The notes below the pieces were generated by a model. That model was not told the DNA's origin. It was given only the letters and a program-made list of their open reading frames with translations, and searched no databases. This document shows positions 1 through 6,446 of a stretch of DNA of 9,113 nt, piece by piece. A program made the translations under genes and the position numbers. Positions within the stretch are counted from its first letter, which is position 1. Each line of letters begins with the position of its first letter. Location of the stretch: assembly GCA_021819725.1 (NCBI GenBank), contig JAKAQR010000075.1, positions 1 to 9,113 of the forward strand, written 5' to 3'. Origin of the DNA: Actinomycetes bacterium (lineage in GTDB: Bacteria > Actinomycetota > Acidimicrobiia > Acidimicrobiales > Acidimicrobiaceae).

Positions 1-2
1 GC

Positions 3-293
3 CTGTTAACGGCCATGAAACAGAGTATGAGAAGACGTGCCTTTCGACGTTCGGTATCTGATGCCGGACTCGGGGCCTTTGGACCAACACTCACCTACAA
101 GGCCAAACGCGCCAAGGTCAAGGTAGTAGTGGTTGATCGGTACTTCCCCTCATCTCAGATCCACCACAACTGCACGGGTAAACTAACAGGTGCCAAGCTC
201 GCCACGAGACTCACCTGTGATACCTGCCACGTTGAGGTAGACAGAGATGAGAATGCTTCGTTCAATATCCGTGACTGGTCGGTTATCAGTTGA
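3..293 (+). CDS. tnpB: IS200/IS605-family TnpB, C-terminal part (5' end outside the window)
   Basis: This is the C-terminal end of TnpB, the RNA-guided nuclease encoded by IS200/IS605 and IS1341 elements. The frame is open to the left edge, so the 5' part lies outside; the ATG at 15 is probably internal. Counting from that ATG, residues 13-19 (SVSDAGL) and 26-30 (LTYKA) match the conserved stretch before the zinc finger. VVVVDRYFPSS (37-47) leads into the finger, and DRDENASFNI (76-85) holds the last RuvC aspartate (D78 in the DRD motif). The finger has C53, C68 and C71, but the first expected cysteine is replaced by His50, in HHNC where CxxC is usual. The gene ends at TGA 291-293 and is followed by a structured non-coding stretch, as is usual for these elements. 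Because only the C-terminus is visible, I cannot tell whether the gene is intact. Family assignment is firm; activity is unknown. Confidence 0.85.
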   Translation: MLTAMKQSMRRRAFRRSVSDAGLGAFGPTLTYKAKRAKVKVVVVDRYFPSSQIHHNCTGKLTGAKLATRLTCDTCHVEVDRDENASFNIRDWSVIS

Positions 294-530
294 GTCCAGC
301 GCCCTGTTCGTTCCCGGGCCACTTGTTGGTACAGGCGACAGTTCAGATGATGGGTTGACTCATCACCTGGAGAGAGCAGATAAGTCCAGTGCTTACGCTG
401 GCAACGCTTGGAGAGGCAAGAACGAGTCTATCGCAGCTAAAGCGCTATGCGCGATAGAGGAGAACCCCCGCACGGGGACGCGAGTGACATGCGCACGAAA
501 AGTCACTCGGGAGCAACGGTAACCTACCGA
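294..530 (+). ncRNA. Candidate omega-RNA-like structured region 3' of tnpB
   Basis: The stretch after the tnpB stop contains a chain of short stems: GATGA/TCATC (346-350 with 360-364), CCAGTG/CGCTGG with one wobble (386-391 with 396-401), TCTATCGC/GCGATAGA (427-434 with 451-458), CCCC/GGGG around GCAC (466-469 with 474-477), and CGAGTGAC/GTCACTCG (481-488 with 502-509). No convincing reading frame covers it. In IS200/IS605 elements the guide RNA (omega RNA) is normally transcribed from the tnpB 3' end into the right end, so position and structure agree. I could not recognise the element's right terminus, so the RNA boundary and guide are not defined. The 10-mer CAACGGTAAC at 514-523 recurs on the opposite strand inside the 6465-6710 region. 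Confidence 0.45.
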
Positions 531-596
531 TCATGGGTGCGCACTGGCGAGACTAGTGCTCTGGTAACTGCGGCATTCATGCATGCGTTGGCATTG

Positions 597-646
597 ACCG
601 TCAGGACGGTTGATCTCCACCGGTGGCGCAGGAACCTACGTATAAT
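597..646 (+). promoter_or_regulatory. Promoter-like region with two dyads upstream of the DUF169 gene
   Basis: A perfect TATAAT -10 box lies at 641-646. At the -35 distance there is no TTGACA-like box; instead the perfect 10-bp palindrome CCACCGGTGG sits at 617-626. Just upstream, ACCGTC and GACGGT form a dyad at 597-602 and 605-610. A start near 652 would give a leader of about 110 bases before the DUF169 start codon. A palindrome replacing the -35 box would fit an activator- or repressor-controlled promoter, but this is inference from pattern only. Confidence 0.35.
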
Positions 647-706
647 GGCCGCTCGAGCGCAGAGCGCCTCACCCCCGCAATTTCTCGAAGTCCACCGCCT
701 ACAGGA

Positions 707-724
707 TACCGATTTCGTTCGGTA
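707..724 (+). other. Hairpin in the leader of the DUF169 gene
   Basis: TACCGA (707-712) and TCGGTA (719-724) form a perfect 6-bp stem around a 6-base loop, about 40 bases before the DUF169 start codon. It is not followed by a run of T, so it is not an obvious terminator. It could be a leader structure or a protein-binding dyad, or chance. Confidence 0.25.
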
Positions 725-752
725 GACGCAAGGTCCAGCCGCGCGGGCTTTC

Positions 753-764
753 TATGATGCCCAT
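753..764 (+). promoter_or_regulatory. Possible -10 box for leaderless transcription of the DUF169 gene
   Basis: TATGAT at 753-758 lies six bases before the ATG at 765, so a start site at the usual distance would fall on the start codon itself. The gene has no recognisable Shine-Dalgarno sequence in the preceding 15 bases. Leaderless mRNAs are common in Actinomycetota. No -35 box is evident. The alternative is the TATAAT promoter at 641-646 with weak ribosome binding. Confidence 0.3.
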
Positions 765-1514
765 ATGGAAAAGACTACCGAGCACAGCTTGTCCGATTGG
801 AAACTTCTCGCTGAGAATCTCTCGCACTCTCTCCATCTGAGCGTCGCACCAATTGGTATCGCCTTCCTCGACCAAGCGCCGACCGATATTCCCGCCTTCG
901 ATGAGCCTATGTCCTTGCCGTCCGAAGATGGACGGGCAGGACGGGTTCCGGCAAGCTGTGTCCTCTGGGTAAAGGCAGCCACCGCCACCTTTACGACCTC
1001 CCCAAATGATCACGGCAATTGCTCTGTCGGGCGCTACACCCACGGGCTCGCCTCCTTTACTGAGGTTGCTGACAAGGCCGACATCGCCGCCCTTCTCGAA
1101 TCAGGATGGGTGAACGATTCCGTAGTCGGACAGATACCGGCTATTTCAACTCGAGCCAAGGCGATCTCCTACGGCCCGCTTGCGGATGCAGCCTTCGCAC
1201 CTGACGTGGTTCTCTTGAGGGTGAATGGCCGACAACTCATGGTGCTCTCCGACGCAGTCCCCCAGCTTCGCATCGAAGGCAAACCTCAATGCCACATCGT
1301 TGCCCTAGCCAAAGAGTACAACCAAGTCGCCGCGAGCGTAGGCTGTGCTCTCAGTAGGGCCAGGACCGGCATGGGAGCTGACGAGATGACGGTCGCCATT
1401 CCTGGTCCCCGGCTGGCTGCCGTCGTGGAGGCCGTCCGACAGACAGCAGCAGTCGATACCGTTGTCGCCAAGTACGCAGCTGATGACGCGAGACGTTTCA
1501 AAGAACGGCCGTAA
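765..1514 (+). CDS. DUF169-family protein (COG2043-like)
   Basis: A 249-residue protein matching the DUF169 family in overall pattern: an N-terminal DWKLLAENLSHSL helix, then VAPIGIAFL (27-35), where family members have a PVAv-like strand. A cysteine segment ASCVLWVKAATATF (63-76) follows, then NCSVGRYTHGLASF (85-98) and a late SVGCALSRARTGMGADEMTVAIPGP region split around residues 191-215. Cysteines at 65, 86, 176 and 194 fall in the conserved blocks, which suggests a metal or cofactor site, but the biochemical role of the family is not established. There is no signal peptide or membrane helix, so a cytoplasmic protein is likely. ATG 765 is used because it gives the full family N-terminus, although no good ribosome-binding site precedes it. 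The gene stands alone: tnpB debris lies upstream, and a gene-free stretch and a convergent operon lie downstream. Length is close to that of typical members. Confidence 0.75.
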   Translation: MEKTTEHSLSDWKLLAENLSHSLHLSVAPIGIAFLDQAPTDIPAFDEPMSLPSEDGRAGRVPASCVLWVKAATATFTTSPNDHGNCSVGRYTHGLASFTEVADKADIAALLESGWVNDSVVGQIPAISTRAKAISYGPLADAAFAPDVVLLRVNGRQLMVLSDAVPQLRIEGKPQCHIVALAKEYNQVAASVGCALSRARTGMGADEMTVAIPGPRLAAVVEAVRQTAAVDTVVAKYAADDARRFKERP

Positions 1515-2098
1515 TCTGGCAATTGCGCCGACCGAATAATCCCAGCCGTAAACTACGGAGATCTCCAAACTTGGAAGTGGTCAACGCTTGGTCGATGCTG
1601 GCGACTTTACCCACTGCCAGGAGCGCCGTTTGCCCTGCATCGCATCCACCGGAACTTCCGTTCCGCTGGCAACCATCGTGGAGCTCTACCGCGAGCGGGT
1701 GTAGATCATTGGAGGGAACCCAGCGATCCTCCCAACCTATCGTCCATAAGGTGGACTGCACGTTCTCTCAAGGGTTATACATGGAGGAAGGGCGCACCCC
1801 TACCGTTTGATTTCCGGCCGGCTGGTTGGCCTGAGTACTGCCGGAACCCTGTTGAGAACGTGAATACCGCTTATGTGGACCACGAATTCGGTTCCATGTA
1901 GCGTGGGGCCGTCCAACTGGTTGTGCACAAAAGCGAACGACGTTGAACTTTGCCACGGAGGACCTATGCTCTCGTGCGTTCTGTGGTTGCGACAGATTGG
2001 GCCAATCTCGATGACTATCGCGTAGCACTTCAGGCCATGACCCACGCCCGGGGTTGAAATTCGCGAACCAACCACTCGAAGCCGAATCCGTCAATAAT
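1515..2098. other. Gene-free stretch between the convergent DUF169 gene and ketoacyl synthase
   Basis: I recognise no gene here. Several frames stay open by chance for 80-130 codons. The plus frame in phase with the DUF169 gene has no stop from 1515 to 1898 (128 codons, ending TAG 1899-1901); its translation is tryptophan-rich and resembles nothing I know. No Shine-Dalgarno site with a sensible start codon supports any of these frames. The stretch could be decayed DNA between two convergent units. Confidence 0.5.
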
Positions 2099-2126
2099 GT
2101 CTCCATGGCACACGAGCCATGGAGAC
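2099..2126 (-). terminator. Hairpin terminator of the ligase-ketoacyl synthase operon
   Basis: GTCTCCATGG (2099-2108) and CCATGGAGAC (2117-2126) form a perfect 10-bp stem with an 8-base loop, 14 bases beyond the synthase stop codon. On the minus strand the stem is followed by ATTATTGACGG, so the T-tract is poor, which is common for actinobacterial terminators. It could also slow transcription arriving from the convergent side. Confidence 0.6.
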
Positions 2127-2140
2127 CGAGTAGTTCGCCT

Positions 2141-3420
2141 CTAGTCGAGGGATTGATTGGTGCTGGCATTGCAGTCCGAATTCACGGCTCCAGACGCTGG
2201 ATCGCCTGGAGCAAAAATTAACGAGACGTTGTGACCACCAAAGCCAAAGGAGTTTGACATCACCAATGCAACAGGTTGAATCTTTCGAGGCTCAAGAACT
2301 AACCCTGGTGGTGCGTCGGCCGATGGACGCTCAGCACCAGTATTCGGTGGTGCCGTCTGTGCACGGAGAGCCAACACTGAAAGAGCCGCCTCGATAGCGC
2401 CCGCAGCCCCGAGCGAGTGACCAAGAGCTCCCTTAATCGAGGACACTGGTACCGCAGCACAGTCAGCAAAGACACGTCGCAAGGCGGCAGACTCCGCAGC
2501 ATCGTACCAGTGGCATGGGCACTCACGTAGCCAATATCCGTAGGTACTGCATTCGCCGAGCGCAAAGCCATTCTCATCACACGTTCTGCGCCGAACCCGC
2601 CAGGTTCAGGAGCGGTCACATGGTAAGCATCGTTGCCTGCTCCATAGCCAACCAAAAACGCATGGATCGCAGCACCACGAGCGCGCGCGAGCGCCTCCCG
2701 TTCGAGCACGAAGAACGCTGCACCCTCCCCTAAAGCCATGCCGCGTCGTCCATGACCGAAGGGGCACACGGCACCCTCGGCAGACTCCTCCGGCCCAAGC
2801 GTCGCCAGAGCTCCCGCGGCCACCAAACTCAGCATCAACGGGTCGACAAAGAGTGAGTCGGCGCCACCGACAAGTGCTCGATCGGATCGTCCTGCAAGGA
2901 TTGCCACCATTGCTTCACCCAGTGCCTGAGCCGAAGCAGCGCAATCCCCCAAGTACGTCATCACTGGCCCAGTAATGCGATACTGGATTGCCAAATGTGA
3001 TGCCAATGCCGATGGTATCGCTCTGGTGACCAGACGCGGCGAGACCCGTGCCTTGCCATCGCGAGTCCGACGATCCTCCTGGATCAAGGAACCGATCCCA
3101 CCAAAGGAGGTGCCCACCATGATCGACATGCACTCAGCATCGATATTGCCGTCCTTGTCGCGAGATCCCACTGAAAGCCTCGCCGACTCCATAGCCATCG
3201 CCGCTGCGCTCACGCCAAGCAGCGTCACTCGATCAGAAACGACGCGGGCACGATCATCCACCCCGACAAGATCCTCGGCCTCGAGCGCAGCGATCGCCAC
3301 TCGATAGTTGGTGTCCAGCAAGCGACCCTCGATGGCCGAGGCGCCCTTCAACAGGCGAGACCATGTGGATTCTGCATCGAGGCCGAGCGGCGTAACCAAT
3401 CCGAAACCCGTGACCGCCAC
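2141..3420 (-). pseudogene. Beta-ketoacyl-ACP synthase (FabF-like), frameshifted
   Basis: A FabF-type condensing enzyme (thiolase fold) that would join an acyl chain to malonyl-ACP. The best start is GTG 3420, with GGAG eight bases upstream and 13 bases after the ligase stop; it gives the usual N-terminus MAVTGFGLVTPLG. All three catalytic residues can be seen: Cys160 in GDCAASAQALGEA, His302 in SAHATGT, and a second histidine in IKGALGHSLGAAGAIEA, followed by NSFGFGGHN near the C-terminus. The last two blocks lie in a different frame: after HATGT the expected PxND segment is missing and the sequence resumes at DAAESAALRRVF, consistent with loss of about 10 bases near 2503-2506. In the first frame translation runs on to about 2299 with unrelated residues, so the protein as encoded lacks the second histidine. 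The residue before Cys160 is Asp, where Ala is usual. It is either a true pseudogene or an assembly error. It sits second in the operon, behind the ligase. Confidence 0.8.
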
Positions 3421-3433
3421 CCTCTCAGCTCCA

Positions 3434-5179
3434 CTAGTGGGGTTCCGAGTCAAGATCCTCCTCACCCACGCCATCGTCGGAGATGCGCTCTCTCGCCAGC
3501 TGGGCGAGCAGATACTTTTGGATCTTGCCCGTCCCGGTCATCGGCCACTCAGAAGGCTCCACGAAAAAGTAATAGCGCGGCACCTTGAACTTTGCAAGAT
3601 GTTCTCGACACCACTCAATCATCTCCCGCCGACTTGCGGTCGCTCCCTGACGCAGTTCAATCAACGCGGCTCCGGTCTCTATGGTGACTGGAGACGGCAC
3701 GCCGACCACGTATGCCTGGCTGACGGCTGGGTGACGCGAAATCACCTCCTCGATCTCCTTCGGAGATACGTTCTCACCGGAAACCTTGTAGAGTTCGTTG
3801 GCCCGCCCATGAAACTCAAGGTACCCATTTTCATCGATCCGACCAAGGTCTCCGGTACGAAACCATCCATCTTTGTCGATATGGCGAGCAGTTTCGTCAG
3901 GCTTGCGGTAATAGCCCCGCGTTACGAAATTGCCGCGTACCGCGAGCTCACCAACCAGTCCTTCGGGGAGATCTTCACCCGTGGCAGGGTCAACCACTTT
4001 GTACTGACTGTTAGCCCACCCGAACTCCTCGAGCCCGCTGGGTCCACCTGGCTTGATACGTCCTACCTTTGTAGTGATAGTGTCCAGGCTATCCCCGATC
4101 TCAGTATGCACCGTGGCCGCCGACGCTTCGGTGCCACCATATCCTGTCACCATTTCCGTCAGTCCAAATACTGCGATTGCCCGCTCCCAAAGCGGCACCG
4201 GCGCCGGCGCCGCCGCACACATAAGTGCATAGAGTGCCGTGAGATCGTACTGCACCCGTTCAGCTTCGTTCACGAGCGCCAACAGAATCGTCGGAACACA
4301 GAGAATGTCGTTCGCTTCGAGATCCTGTACCATCCCCAGTGCCTGAGCCGGCTTGAAGCTCGGCATGGTAATGATGGTTCCCCCAACGAAGGACACGGCC
4401 ATCAGCCCCTCAACCAAGGCAAAAACGTGATAGAGCGGCAGGGGCGTGAATACTCGCCGACCCTCTTCGAAAGCCCGCGAAAGTGCACTCGAATAGCCAC
4501 AGCGCAACAACATGTCGCTAGTCAACATGACACCCTTCGGCAGACCCGTGGTGCCAGAGGTGTAAATGATGTCAACCACTTCGTCCGGGTACCGACTTGC
4601 CTCACGACGAGCATCAAGTTGACCTTCGCTCACCGACTCACCTCGAGCCTTGAAGTCCTCCCAGGTCTGGAACTCATTCAGCACCCGCTCATCCGTGGTA
4701 GCAAGAACCACCACATTCTCAATCGCCAATGGCTCACCCCGTCGCCGGCGGGATTGGATAATGGACGCAATGGCTTTTTCATGATTGATACCTGCCACGT
4801 GCTGATGAACAAACACCCACTTCGAATCAGACTGGGCGAGGAGATACTCGAGCTCATCCTCATGAAGCATGGTATTCAACGGAATGGCGACACCGCCGAC
4901 CATCGACACCGCCAACGTGAGGAAGACAAACTCGGGCTCATTTCCCAGGAGTATCGCGATGTGGTCGCGGCGGCACACCCCCATCGCCAACATTGCCCGT
5001 GCCAAGTAGCGTGCCTCACGAACGATCTGTGCATAGCTAATCGACCGATCGGGAGTCACGAGCAACGGGCGCTCTCCAAATCGCGAGGCAAGCGCGGTAA
5101 AGTGATCACCCAACGTCCGCCGCGACCAAGGTGAATACTGCTCGACCAGCCAATCACGACGTTCAGATGGAGTCAGCAT
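3434..5179 (-). CDS. AMP-forming acyl-CoA ligase / acyl-activating enzyme
   Basis: A 581-residue member of the ANL adenylate-forming superfamily, which activates a carboxylic acid with ATP and passes it to CoA (or a carrier-protein thiol). Core motifs in order: the phosphate-binding loop YTSGTTGLPKGVML (206-219), GYGGTEAS (346-353), GWFRTGDLGRID (438-449), the hinge and second-domain region GRANELYKVSGENVSPKEIEE split around 458-478, and the catalytic lysine in TGTGKIQKYLL (K552). Nothing essential is missing and the length is normal. The start ATG 5179 has an excellent AGGAGGT (5187-5193) seven bases upstream. It is the first gene of an operon with the ketoacyl synthase 13 bases downstream. 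Its substrate cannot be read from sequence; the medium- or long-chain fatty acid and aryl/cyclohexane carboxylate groups of the family both remain possible. A perfect dyad in its leader suggests regulation. The C-terminal tail after 565 is acidic and unremarkable. Confidence 0.9.
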   Translation of the reverse strand: MLTPSERRDWLVEQYSPWSRRTLGDHFTALASRFGERPLLVTPDRSISYAQIVREARYLARAMLAMGVCRRDHIAILLGNEPEFVFLTLAVSMVGGVAIPLNTMLHEDELEYLLAQSDSKWVFVHQHVAGINHEKAIASIIQSRRRRGEPLAIENVVVLATTDERVLNEFQTWEDFKARGESVSEGQLDARREASRYPDEVVDIIYTSGTTGLPKGVMLTSDMLLRCGYSSALSRAFEEGRRVFTPLPLYHVFALVEGLMAVSFVGGTIITMPSFKPAQALGMVQDLEANDILCVPTILLALVNEAERVQYDLTALYALMCAAAPAPVPLWERAIAVFGLTEMVTGYGGTEASAATVHTEIGDSLDTITTKVGRIKPGGPSGLEEFGWANSQYKVVDPATGEDLPEGLVGELAVRGNFVTRGYYRKPDETARHIDKDGWFRTGDLGRIDENGYLEFHGRANELYKVSGENVSPKEIEEVISRHPAVSQAYVVGVPSPVTIETGAALIELRQGATASRREMIEWCREHLAKFKVPRYYFFVEPSEWPMTGTGKIQKYLLAQLARERISDDGVGEEDLDSEPH

Positions 5180-5208
5180 GTCTCATACCTCCTGGATCTC
5201 AGAAGCGT

Positions 5209-5231
5209 CTCGGTTGTTGCGAACAACCGAG
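5209..5231 (-). promoter_or_regulatory. Perfect 10-bp dyad in the leader of the ligase operon
   Basis: CTCGGTTGTT (5209-5218), a three-base GCG centre, and AACAACCGAG (5222-5231) form a perfect inverted repeat about 30 bases before the ligase start codon and immediately downstream of the inferred transcription start. As DNA it has the size and symmetry of an operator for a dimeric repressor; as RNA it would be a tight hairpin. No T-tract follows it on the minus strand, so a plain terminator is unlikely. No regulator gene is visible in the window. Confidence 0.5.
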
Positions 5232-5245
5232 GAGCACAATTCCAG

Positions 5246-5251
5246 ATTGTA
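5246..5251 (-). promoter_or_regulatory. -10 box of the ligase operon promoter
   Basis: On the minus strand TACAAT (5251 down to 5246) matches five of six bases of the -10 consensus. No good -35 box stands at 17 bases; TTGCAT lies at a 20-base spacing. A small inverted repeat ATGTA/TACAT (5259-5263 with 5269-5273) occupies the spacer. Transcription would begin near 5239, placing the 5209-5231 dyad at about +8. Confidence 0.35.
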
Positions 5252-5807
5252 GTCATCAATGTATTTGGTACATGCAACTTCTTGGCAACGAACCTTTGTC
5301 AGCAGTGCCGGTGTGCCGTGCCAGCGCGGTCTTCGGGCGTCGCGCTAGCGCATGGGGTACGTATCACGACTGCACGGCTCACGCGATCGAAACTCAGAAC
5401 GGCCGACAAGTTTGCGATGAGCAATTCCCGCTCAACACGAGGCAAATGCTGGCCTCCCAACAAGCCTGTCAGCGACAAACTCTTGCACATTGCCCAGAGC
5501 TACTCCGCAGACAACGGCTGAGTTGACTGCATCCACACCTTGGGTTTCACACAACACCAACAGCCAGGCGTTGCAGGGTGACAATGCCCAGTATTTCAAA
5601 AATTCCGAGTCGCCAGCTGGCACATCCACAGCTCAACGTTGGAACAATATTTTCCAAAAAGCGATCTCGTTGCGCTTGATCCACTGCGGATCCCGACCCC
5701 AGTAACTCAACTTCTGTCACAGTCTACGAGACAAAACCGCCACCAAAAGAGGAGAACGCGAGACACCTTGACCCACACGATGGCTCTCGGAAAATATCAA
5801 CCACCAA
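5252..5807. other. Gene-free stretch upstream of the ligase operon
   Basis: No gene is recognisable. Short frames on both strands (for example minus 5299-5490 and 5432-5629, plus 5490-5705) lack ribosome-binding sites, show no family resemblance and overlap each other. The stretch could be decayed DNA; I could not identify which gene, if any, it came from. Confidence 0.5.
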
Positions 5808-5826
5808 GGCCCGCATCACGCGGGCC
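5808..5826 (-). terminator. Terminator hairpin of the DUF6458-like gene
   Basis: GGCCCGC (5808-5814) and GCGGGCC (5820-5826) form a perfect GC-rich 7-bp stem with a 5-base loop, about 53 bases past the stop codon of the minus-strand membrane protein gene. On the minus strand it is followed by TTGGTGGTTGATATTTT, moderately T-rich; on the plus strand no T-run follows. This supports termination of the minus-strand transcript. Confidence 0.65.
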
Positions 5827-5879
5827 GATCGAAATCGACGGGTGAAACCGCCGGCGTCAGCCTTAGCCACGCCGATCAC

Positions 5880-6152
5880 TTACCCGAGATTATCCTTGCT
5901 ATCGACCGACCTCACGGTGCCAGACGGCGTGGCCTGCACCTGTTCAGTGGTTACCGTATGGCGGCGGCCACTCGCCAACGTCACAATGATGCCGAGAACA
6001 ATGGTGACAATCCCCACTATGAGCAGGATAAGACCAGCTTCCGTGATGGAGAATCCTGTCGTACTGGTGGTCACCGCGTACTTCATGATCGCACCAGCTG
6101 CTGCCACGATGATTCCAAAAACTATAATTCCTGTACCAATTGGACGATTCAT
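5880..6152 (-). CDS. Small two-helix membrane protein, DUF6458-like
   Basis: A 90-residue protein with two hydrophobic helices: TGIIVFGIIVAAAGAIM (about 7-23) and EAGLILLIVGIVTIVLGIIV (about 39-58), joined by a short loop KYAVTTSTTGFSIT. The order 'GAI-x-K/TYAV ... G ... GLILLIVGIV' resembles DUF6458, a family of small actinobacterial membrane proteins of unknown function. A polar tail of about 30 residues rich in Thr, Ser and Val follows, probably cytoplasmic, which is longer than I expect for the family. The start ATG 6152 is chosen because GGAGG lies nine bases upstream; an in-frame ATG at 6260 would add an unrelated arginine-rich stretch without a ribosome-binding site. The gene has its own -10 box (6174-6179) and downstream hairpin (5808-5826), so it appears monocistronic. 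Coding is well supported; the family label is moderate. Confidence 0.75.
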   Translation of the reverse strand: MNRPIGTGIIVFGIIVAAAGAIMKYAVTTSTTGFSITEAGLILLIVGIVTIVLGIIVTLASGRRHTVTTEQVQATPSGTVRSVDSKDNLG

Positions 6153-6173
6153 ATTCTTTCGCCTCCTACGTAA

Positions 6174-6179
6174 ATTGTA
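6174..6179 (-). promoter_or_regulatory. -10 box of the DUF6458-like gene
   Basis: On the minus strand TACAAT (6179 down to 6174) lies 21 bases before the start codon. It is the same hexamer found ahead of the ligase operon. The -35 region is weak: TTCGAA at a 20-base spacing is the best candidate. The implied leader is only about 15 bases, containing the GGAGG ribosome-binding site. Confidence 0.4.
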
Positions 6180-6309
6180 GCTGCTTTGGTGGTCCATATT
6201 TCGAAATCTACGGACAAGCATGCATACCTTACAAATAACTTGCCATGGGTGCTCACGCAAGAACCACTCGCAGCAGCAACCAGCGGACCTGTCGCCGATA
6301 AATTCTCAT

Positions 6310-6403
6310 TGACGGGCGCCACAATGACAACTGACGGGCGACCCACTAGTAACGGTAACGCACGGCAAACTCACATCGTTACATGAGTTCCCCCAGTGTT
6401 ACC
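6310..6403. repeat. Cluster of short direct and inverted repeats
   Basis: TGACGGGCG occurs at 6310-6318 and again at 6332-6340, exactly 22 bases apart (about two helical turns). Directly after come GTAACG at 6349-6354 and 6355-6360 in tandem, its complement CGTTAC at 6377-6382, and GTTACC at 6398-6403. There is no gene in this stretch (6180-6446). The arrangement resembles a set of protein-binding sites upstream of the DUF6458-like gene (150-250 bases from its start), but no regulator is visible and chance cannot be excluded. Confidence 0.35.
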
Positions 6404-6446
6404 ATGGCTCCGTGTCGTCGAACACCCGTAGAGAATAGTCAGCCAC

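Noticed and set aside
3308..5134. Open plus-strand frame of 608 codons opposite the ligase and synthase
   Set aside because: It is the antisense shadow of two clearly identified genes; the translation has no family features and is rich in His and Arg, as expected of an antisense frame.
5131..5705. Short open frames between the ligase and the membrane-protein gene, considered as a regulator gene
   Set aside because: None contains a helix-turn-helix pattern or ribosome-binding site, and they overlap one another on both strands.
5880..6260. Longer 126-codon version of the DUF6458-like gene from ATG 6260
   Set aside because: The extra N-terminus is basic, unlike the family, spans the likely promoter, and lacks a ribosome-binding site; ATG 6152 has a good one.
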